Source: Phanerochaete sordida | Taxonomy: Eukaryota > Basidiomycota > Agaricomycetes > Polyporales > Phanerochaetaceae | NCBI GenBank assembly: GCA_019973155.2 | Contig: BPQB01000037.1 | Coordinates: forward strand, 124,001-188,000 | Length of the DNA stretch: 64,000 bases | Direction of reading: 5' to 3' | Shown: piece after piece, positions 55,747 through 64,000 of the stretch | How positions within the stretch are numbered: the stretch's first letter is position 1 | How the letters are laid out: every line of letters starts with the position of its first letter | The notes under the pieces: generated by a model | Databases searched by the model: none | Told to the model about the DNA's origin: nothing | Seen by the model: only the letters and a program-made list of their open reading frames with translations | Made by a program: the position numbers and the translations under genes

Positions 55747-57984
55747 ATGGCGTTTGCGATGGGCAAGCCGCGCCGCGACACCCAGGACGCCTTGCAGGCT
55801 GGACAGCGCCCCGTGCGCGTCGTCGCCTGCGGCACGCTCTTCATGACGCACACGCTCTCGCTGGCGAGCCACCCGGAGCCCTCGGCGATCGTTCGCGCGC
55901 ACTCCGTCGCGCACGCCCGCGGCGGCTCGGCGAGCACCTGCCTGGCCATCCTCGCGCAGTTCCCCGGCGCGGACGCGATGCTCGTCGCCCCGCTCGGCGG
56001 GAACGAGGAGGGCCGGATGATCATCGCGGACCTCGAGCGTGAGGGCGTGAGCACGAAGTTCTGCAAGGTCTGGGAGCAGAGCGGCGTGCCTAGTGCGTGG
56101 GTTTTGCATGCTGGTGAGCGTCCATCCTTGTCTTGTGCTTTTCAGCAGGGGTACCGTCACGCTTCGCATGGCAGTGATGTTTGAGTCGCGATTGCGACTC
56201 TCCTTAGATCTTCCGCAAACTACCACTTCTTCAAATTTATTCATCCTTAAGAACGCGCTTTCCTATCACGCATCCTTAGTCGCTGGACGCTGCAGGCTCG
56301 CGAAAGCTGCCTGCGAGCCATTCATGTTCCTTCGCGCATGAGCGCATACCTCTTCGAGCCTTGGAGAGCCCATGAACAAACAGACTTTGTGTGAGATGTT
56401 ACAGTGCGTTCACGGTCTGATGACCTGGCTTGGGACGGTCCTTCGTTCATTCCGACTATCTTAGCTATGCGAGCATGGAGCTGCCCTGCTTCTCACCCGC
56501 ATATGCCCTGATTTTATTGGCTCCGTGGGTCAATACACTCGTTCCTGCCTTCCATTGTCGCGCTTGTATTGCCTGTTCTAACCGTCACGACTTGCAGCGA
56601 ATGGTTGACGCGCCTACCCCCAGATGACACCGATAGTAGGACCGTTATCAACAACAACCCTCTTCCCGACATCACACACGATGAATTCATCTCGCTGTTA
56701 GGCCCTGTTCTCGTCCCGGAGAACTATACCTATCTGAATGCGACTCCGCACTCGCCTCCGGCGGCAACCACGTCTGTACCTGGGACTGTCGGTGCTACAA
56801 GTCTTCCGCGACCCTCGGTATCAAGCGTACCACCATCAGCGGTTCGCATGCCGTCGAATAGTCCCGCGCCGCTCGACTGGATCCATTTTGAAGGCCGGTC
56901 CGTCAAAACAACATTGAGCAACATAGTCGGTCTTGACGGCTTGGCGCGTGAACGCAAATGGAGAAGTCATTGCGTTTTCAGCATCGATGTTGGCCGGCGT
57001 GCACGGCAGGGAATAGAGGCGGTGTGAATCCATGCCCTGATCTATACATCGGACCTTCGTACTGACCCGTATTTCCAGCTGATACCTCATGCCGACGTTA
57101 TCTTTCTGAACAAACACTACGCTCGCGCTCATTCGCCGCATTATGCGTCTTCTCCTCGTGCATTCCTGCTGTCGCTTACGACCATCGCCCCGCCACACGC
57201 CCTGCTCGTGGCACATTGGGGTGCCGACGGCGCTGCGGTCTTGTCGGTTCCTACCCGGGAGTACTTCCAGAGTTCCGGCTGGGTCGATACGTCGGCTCCG
57301 CCCTCCGCGCCTACACCTACGCCTATGCCGTCGGCCACAACGATAGCCGCATCAACTTCGCCGACCCCAGCACGGCAGACTGGCGAGGTGCAGAGCGTCC
57401 GGAGCGGGAGCGACTTCTGGGCACGGGGCCATCACACCGAATCCTCGAGCGAGTACACTGCGAACCTGCTCTCATCGTCTTCCGACGCCGCGTCGCCGGT
57501 GCTCATGCGTGGCACCGCTCTGCCCTCGCGGCGCCGACGCCCACGCGCCAACTCGGACTCGGACGACTCGGACGACTCCGCCGGCACCGAGGTCGGGCGC
57601 CCGCCCGCGAACGCCGCGCCGAGCCCCGGCAGCGCGCCGCCGAAGGAGGCTGTCGACGAGGTCGGCGCGCAGGACGCGTTCGTCGCGGGCATGGTGTACG
57701 CGCTCAGCCGCCGCCTGCTGCCGGGCGAGCCGTACACGCCGTCGGCGGTCGTGCGCGACGCGGGCGGCGTCGCAGGCGTCCGCGGCGCGGAGCCAGATCG
57801 CGACCGCGACCGTGGCCGGTGGCGCCTCGAGGAATGCTTGAGGTGCGTCGCTACATTTGCCGGCTTGGCATGTCTGCTGACGGCGTGCAGGTTCGCGACG
57901 GAGCTCGCGGGGCGCAAGGCCCGGATGAAGGGCTGGGAAGGCCTCGCGGAGGAGATGGCCCAGGCGGGCTGGTTCGACGGGTGA
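55747..57984 (+). CDS. PfkB-family sugar kinase (ketohexokinase-like)
   Basis: Exon 1 starts MAFAMGKPRRDTQDALQAG and has HARGGSASTCLAILAQFPGADAMLVAPLGG (PfkB motif 1) and GVPSAWVLHA. Exon 2 joins as D-DTDSRTVINNNPLPDITHDEF, then DWIHFEGRSVKTTLSNI. The next gives LIPHADVIFLNKHYAR and LVAHWGADGAAVLSV. A long acidic/Ser-rich insertion follows, then EVGAQDAFVAGMVYALSRR (motif 2, with GAQD where GAGD is usual; catalytic Asp kept). The last exon ends AQAGWFDG. It probably phosphorylates a sugar or nucleoside using ATP in the cytosol. The intron at 56,114-56,623 is 510 bp, about ten times the local norm. Confidence 0.82.
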
Positions 57985-60900
57985 CCACCGTCTCCGCGCT
58001 GGATCTCAGGCCTTAGGGCCTTCGATGCTGTTGCTCATACCTCCGCCCGCCGCCTTTCGTTCATCTACAACCTTCTACCTGCGCCTGCGCCGCAGCACGG
58101 CGCACGCACCGCCCGCTTCCTTCTGCCCCGCGGCGCACGCACCCGCTGCCCTGCGCGGTCCTTTGCCCTGCAGTATGTTACAGCCTATACCCCAATTGCA
58201 TCACCATTCCAGATTACACGCGCATTGCTTGTTGTCGCGCGAGGGCCCGGGCCGTGTGCGCGGCGGGCTGCGCGCGCCGGCGGCAGCGCGGGCGCGAGAA
58301 GCACCTGCCAGGGTTACGTAAGCGCGTGGTCTCGCATGGCCCCACAGCCGTCCACACGCGGAAGCCGACGCCGTTGCGAGGAATGCTGTGCGCGGATGGC
58401 GCGGGGTGCAGTGTAGACTGGATGTGGAAGGTGTCCTCCACGGCGGGTGGGCGGTGAGGTCCGTGTGGCGGTAGCGCCGGACGGTGGGTGACCGCCGGTG
58501 TACTGGGAAACGCGATGTCCGAGCAGCTCGTAGCCGGAAGTACTGGCTTGTGAGGGACCGGTGCGACATGGCAGGCAGAATGAAACTGAAACAGGCCGCC
58601 TCGGGTCATAAAACTGCGTCCAAACACGGGTGAAATCCCGTCCCGGGCCAGTTTATTTTTTCAACGGCTTTTCTCGTACATGCCACAGCCGACGTCAGTG
58701 TCGGAGGATCCAGTCTTGACGCTGCACACGTCCTCAATGCGAATCCTCTAGTCAACTGAGTCGCAGGTATACACGCTGAGTTGTTGGACATGGGACGCCA
58801 TTGGGTAGGCCGGCGTAGCACGGATGATGTTTACTGATAGTCTACAGATGTCCGCGCATATAGATGCTCATGTGTATCTTCTATTCGACAAACTACGGTA
58901 TAGGTGAGGGTGAGGCGTGCCGACAGAGATAGCCTTCAAGACCGAGAAATATGAGGCAAGGTCACGGTAGCGGGGATAATGGTGGGCGGGACGACAGGCG
59001 AAATGCGCATACACCCTGGGACTTCCACTAAAAGGTCTAACTTGTAGGGTGTACCGGTAACGTCAGCATTTCTGGGTGCACCCGGGGCATCTCCTGTGCG
59101 TCCAGATGTGGTGGACCATCGGGAAGTGTCCATCTGTCCGGAGCACGGGCAAGCCATCCTGAACAGCGTTCGGGGCATCCAGCGGGCAACAGCCAAGGCG
59201 CGGCAGCCGTGCCTCGTCGCAGGGCCTCTACGCCCCGCAAAAGCTTGCTGTATGCGGACGCGGTGCACCGGGCGGTACGAAGCACGACGGGGCCCGCGGC
59301 TTGCGGTCGTTCATCTCCGTCGCCATGCGGCGGATGCTGCAGCGAGCTGTGCAGGGCCTACACGCGCCGGTGAGTCCACAGACCGAGCGATCACGGCGGG
59401 CAGAGCACGCACCTACGCACTCGCCAAACTCTCAGCCTGCAAGAATGAACGTGCGCGGCGCGACGGCCCCGAAGGCGGGGGCGGGCGCGGCGAGTGGCGC
59501 GCGGGCGCGAGCATGAAGCAGTGGGCGCACGCCGGGGACGCGAGGCGCGCCTGGAGCTGGACGACTGCAGCGCGCGGGGTCAGAGTCGGGGTCAGGCGGC
59601 GCGGCGCGCGGGGCGGGGGCGCGACGCACCGATGCGGCCCGTGACGAGGAAGAGGAGGAGGAGCACGAGTGCTCTGCCGCGGCGCATCGTGCGGGTGTGC
59701 TGGCGGACGTGGGCGGGTGGTGTCGTCGTGGGCAGCGGGCGGTATATGTGTGGGTGGGGGCGTAGGCGCAGCGCGACCGGCTGCGAGGGGTGGCCGACGA
59801 GGCGAGCAGCGGGTGTAGGTGGAAGATGTATGCGAGTCTCGCTGAGGTGAGATTGCTGGTTCGCGTCTGCGACGAGATGGCGCCGCGCGATAGCCGAGAT
59901 GCACCGATGGCGCGTCGTCTTTTCGCGGAGCTGCGCGCACGGGCAGGGACCTCTGCGTGGCGGCGCGGGTGCCTAGGGTGTAGGAGTGTAGGGATATCGT
60001 AGGGCGCAGGCAAGCGTGTCCACCCCGGCGCAGGGTGTACCCTGATTCCTTTGGACACGCCGCAGCGGTTCTGCCGCTGGACGTGCGCGACGGCAGGCAG
60101 AGGTTGCAGAGCTGGACGCTGCGCGCTGCCGCGTATGGGACGCCGCCCCTGCGGGCCATGGCGCGAACGTGATATCGGCCGGGTTCTGAGACAGATCTTA
60201 GGTTCAGACGCGTCGGCAGAGATCTGCGACCGACGCAGCGACGTAATCCTGAGGATGTTAGGGCAGAACCCCACTGCACGATAATAGATCGTGTCTACCA
60301 GAGATGGAGCTGCGACGGCGCTTAGACGTCTTCCGCGGAACCATGGCGCTGGGCTCTGTGCACGCCGTTGCTGGTACCACTGCATCTGTCAGAACCCAAA
60401 GTACGGTCGTATCGGCCAACGGCAAACGTGCTGGTGAATAAGCCTCACAGTTTAGCTCGAGATCATGTCACGAGCTGCGAACGCGGATAGATGTCCAGAT
60501 CTGCGCGTTCTGTAGACACCATCCGATGTTCTCGTGTTCGCAGCACGGTCGGTACGAGTGAACGGCCGACAACAAGACGTAAGCATGTGTAGGAGGTCTG
60601 GACATGATCAGCGGGTGGAGATGAGCCAGAGTGTCATGAGAGTGCGAATATCATGGGATAGGGCGGAAAGGGCCCTGAGAGAGAAGGATCTCGTGGATTA
60701 GTGCGTGTGCAAAGCCAGTCAGGGGAACGTCGCTTACCCAACAAGTTTGCATCGCCAATTTCCACCCTGCGCATGGCGACAGCAGCGCACAGGCCGAACC
60801 TTTTTGCGTCCCCACGACTGAACGTCATTTCCGTAGCGAGACGGATTGGGTGCAGCAGCGTCTGCACCATCCAAATTAGGCACACGCAGGTCGGTGTTTG

Positions 60901-63855
60901 CGTTCGACCGACGCACCCGCGGGCGTGAGGAGATCCAGCGGCGCGCGCGGATTGGATGGAAGGCTGATAAGGCCCAGGGCGCGGGCCGCGGCTGGCGTGC
61001 GCCAACTGCAAGAGCAGCCTGGGGCAGAAATGTTGGTGATGCTCGCCGCCGCGATCGCTGCGCAGGGCCAGCGCCGCCGCACGCGCCAATGGTGCATCCC
61101 CCAGGGCCCGCACACCACCAACCGCGCTCGCACGCGCGCAGCCAGGCGTGTCGCACGCGACCCGCTTCGCCACAGAATATTCGAACAGCTCGAACAGGGC
61201 GCAGGGCCCGTCGCGAAGTGATGGCGGCGTCGGGCCCTCGCAAGCCCCGACGTGGCGCCCACGCGCGCCGCGCGCAGCCCGCCGCACGGCGCGGCCCCCC
61301 CCCGCTGCTGCACCGCCCCGCGCGCGACACGCGGCGTGTTCTCGCCCCAGCCGCACGGCGCGCGTGCGCGCGCATCGAGGCGCGGCGCGATCGTAGGACG
61401 CGTCGCGCGCAGGCCAATCTGCCGGGGCGGCAGCCCGCACGCGCGCCCTGGCATGGCGATGGCGTCAGTCCCCGCGTTCTGTTCCTATTTGTCATGGTGC
61501 GGCGTACCGTAGGCGAACAGTCTCGTGCCCCTGGCGGCGGCGGCAGGCGTCGAAGACTGCGTCGGCCGCCGCAGACACGAGGACGATTCTTGCAGAGAGA
61601 ATTATTTGGTGACATACGTCACGCCGCGCTCGCGCGCAGGTTGCTCGCGGCCGGCTGCTGCGAACGCGGGGGCCAGAACCTACGGAACAACTTTCCGTCA
61701 GGCGTGGGCTGCCAAGCGGGAAGAAGAGGACGGACCGACGGCGCGCTGGGCTCGTTCCTGGCTCTGTGGAGTCGCGCATGTGCTGCGTGGATTTTTCTCC
61801 CGCTGGAAAGGGTCCTGCGGATTCTGCTGTGACGGTGGCAAGAACAGAAGAGGACATCGGTACAAGGTTAAGGTTGCGAAACCCTTGTCAGGGTCCTCCG
61901 GCGCGGTAACCACGCACCGGTGCCAGGGGTCCTAGTATATTGCATCCGAGCCCAACATTCGAGGAGCGGATTCAGTTTGGTCCGTGCGGACGCTCTTCCC
62001 GCCACACAACGACTTGAAATGTGGCGTAGGAGATCTTTCAAGTCACCGATACGACCTTCGGCATTTTGGGTCAATTTTCAAACGCCTCGAGCGATACGTC
62101 TGACTGTAAAATAATCTGTCCATGCTAACTTCCCCATGCATAGCGCGAATGTCGGCATGCCAGCGCATACATCGTGTGAAATGCGCCCCCCAAAACAGAG
62201 GTGATGCTCGGCAGTTATGATAGACCGTCATCCGTTCACTACGGATATTTTTGCTCATTAGTACTTGCTGGAATCCGATAAAAGCACACTCACGTACACA
62301 GCATATATTCAGTTAGCTCAATAATTACACAGTCAGCGCGATATAGAGAGATGTCAGCACATAGAGAAAGGCCTTTGCTATTTTTTCCCAGGAGATCTGA
62401 GGTTCTTGACTGCGTATCGATCATGCTGTCGGCCAGGTGCTGCTAAGCGCCTACAGCAGGCCAGGGGGCGGCAACTTGCCTCTCTTCACTCCCATCTCGT
62501 CCATCAGCTCTCCGAACTCTTCAAACACGAAATCGCTTCACGACGAACACAAGCGTTACGACGAGGCTACGCCATGCTCACAGCTCGTCCGTTCAGGGTC
62601 TTAGCATCGGACCAAATTGTTCGTGGGAGTGCTTTGGTGCTGGGCGAGACGCTGTGGCGCTGGGTGCGCGCAGAGACATCTCTGTCGGTGCGCCATGACG
62701 CTGAACTGGGGCTGAAAAGCTGACGTATTGGAGGGCTTATAGGCTGGAGCTCACCTTTCTGCTGCCGGCTCTCCATGCGAAGCGGGCATGCGCTTTTACG
62801 CGCGCATATAGTCTGTCGCACAAACTTCGACTCCTTGCAGCAGGCGCCCTATGTCGCTCCTGCCGACGATCAGTCTGCAACAAGTTTCATGCAGCATTCT
62901 GCTGCCGGACGGGCGCATATACCCACCGTTACCGGGAGACTACCCTCCTGAAAGCCCTTCTCCTGCTGTAGAACGGCGTCGGGCTCGTGCCGACGGCTGC
63001 CCACGCGCCGCGCAGCCACTGCGCTGCACCCGACAAACCGCTCGAATGCTCTATCTGGCGCACGGAACATATCACACGACATATGTGCGACCCGAAGTCA
63101 GTCCGTTAGGCTTCACCTAGCGCGTAGCAAAGCTTGCCGCCACCTGCGACCCGAGGACGAAAGCTGGTCTTCGGGGTCCCCCTCGGGCGCTCACGTCGCA
63201 ACGACGCAGACGCCGTGCGCCGGGGGGCGTGACCCGGGGGGCTCCGCTTGAAAGTCAGGCACATCCGCCACAGCACGCCCACGACGAACAGCCTTGTTCA
63301 ACGACTTGTTTTTTGAACAATCAAGCAACGGCGTAGGTCGCAACAGTCTGCCTCGCGATCCCATCGTCTGACGTAGCCCCGGGCGACGCTGCACAGGACC
63401 GCGGACGGCGGGCTTGGCGGGCGCTGAGTTCCCTCGCCGGGCGGTCGGCCTGCGAAAGGAGGCGTGCACCCGCCGTGCATGGCGGCCTGCGTCGTGACCC
63501 GTCGGGGGACGCTGTGACCGCGAAAAGGAGCAGCGCGAGGCCGCGAGCAGGTGGTGTGCAGGAGCTTTCTGGGCCGGACGGTGATCAGCCGCACGCGTAT
63601 GGCACATCGCAGGCCAATCCGGGCGCCTCGAAGGCACGGCCCTTGTCTGCGACCGATGATGCCTGATGGAAACGCTCCCCAGCTCTGCCTGCACACACGC
63701 CCGCCGCACCGTGATCGCCCTCTGAATCAGCCTGGCATCGTCGCGTTGCCCTGGCCGGCGCAGGCGTGACAGCCGGCTTCTGAATCTCTGGCAACCTTTT
63801 TCTCGCCCGAGCCCAGCCCGGCGCACTCTCTCCCGCCGCACCTGTAAGTGCTGCT
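57985..63855. other. Long GC-rich region without a supported gene
   Basis: Nearly 6 kb. From about 58.0 to 61.9 kb GC content is high and long open frames overlap in all six frames with Arg, Ala, Pro and Gly-dominated translations, as expected from composition alone. From 61.9 to 62.4 kb it is AT-richer. A codon-like stretch on plus at 62,480-62,615 (LPLFTPISSISSPNSS then HDEHKRYDEATPCSQL) may be an isolated exon. No RNA gene, repeat array or transposase seen. Confidence 0.4.
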
Positions 63856-63861
63856 TATAAG
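63856..63861 (+). promoter_or_regulatory. TATA-like box
   Basis: TATAAG about 55 bp upstream of the ATG at 63,916; a reasonable spacing for a short leader. Confidence 0.35.
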
Positions 63862-63915
63862 CGCGTCCTCCGTCTGTGCTCATTATTCGACCAGCCGCCT
63901 CCTCTCTGACCTCAG

Positions 63916-64000
63916 ATGCCCCACCCGTTCAGTCGCTACCGCCTCCGGCTCTTCGGGGACTTCGTCCGCATCGTCCTTGCGCCGACCCTGGTTTTCGGGA
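63916..64000 (+). CDS. Start of a gene running off the right edge
   Basis: ATG in good context (CTCAG-ATG-CCC) opens MPHPFSRYRLRLFGDFVRI then VLAPTLVF, 28 codons to the edge. The segment is basic then hydrophobic, so a signal or membrane segment is possible. Too short to identify. Confidence 0.4.
   Translation, partial: MPHPFSRYRLRLFGDFVRIVLAPTLVFG

Noticed and set aside
59413..61832. Several frames of 250-330 codons on both strands
   Set aside because: High GC removes stop codons in all frames; translations are Arg/Ala/Pro/Gly mixtures without introns or motifs.

Overview
This window looks like nuclear DNA of a basidiomycete, most probably an agaricomycete of the polypore type. Genes are split by many short introns of about 50-60 bp (mostly GT-AG, a few apparently GC-AG). 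Conserved housekeeping genes (epsin, complex IV subunit 8, complex I 9.5 kDa subunit, cyclophilin, MSB1/Mug8 family, 5-oxoprolinase, PfkB kinase) are interleaved with families typical of Agaricomycetes: MYND-finger proteins, DUF6589, a GxGKS P-loop NTPase and a recurrent 151-152-residue protein. All splice models were read by eye. Species assignment and exact intron ends are inference.

Layout. 0-13.4 kb is an accessory region on the minus strand. It holds three MYND-type zinc-finger genes plus the first 40 codons of another family member at the left edge, two copies of the 151-residue family in a direct duplication, and between those copies a 411-residue protein with a nuclease-like D...ExK motif. 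At 13.1-13.4 kb, broken fragments of the 151-residue gene and of the 411-residue gene lie side by side.

13.4-20.4 kb is the most interesting part: a candidate 7-kb mobile element bounded by inverted, diverged ends. It carries two convergent genes, a DUF6589 protein and a RecQ-like helicase. Its left end is split by a 420-bp insertion with 47-bp terminal inverted repeats, a perfect 9-bp target-site duplication, and a telomere-like CCCTAA tract flanked by two perfect hairpins inside it. The right end of the large element keeps the unsplit arrangement, so the window contains its own empty-site control.

20.4-36.2 kb is mostly conserved: a Cys-rich zinc protein, epsin, tRNA-Gly(TCC), a long Ser/Pro-rich protein, cox8, tRNA-Thr(TGT), a third copy of the 152-residue family, an SRPK-like kinase and an FCP1-like phosphatase. 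At 36.3-39.8 kb a DDE transposon with long inverted ends and an internal perfect 26-bp inverted pair sits between the FCP1-like gene and a P-loop NTPase gene. 43.5-58 kb carries a mitochondrial-type cyclophilin, the MSB1/Mug8 gene, an RCR-like membrane protein, a 5-oxoprolinase lacking its usual C-terminal half, the complex I subunit and a PfkB kinase. 58-63.9 kb is GC-rich with no gene I can support. A new gene starts at 63,916 and runs off the right edge.
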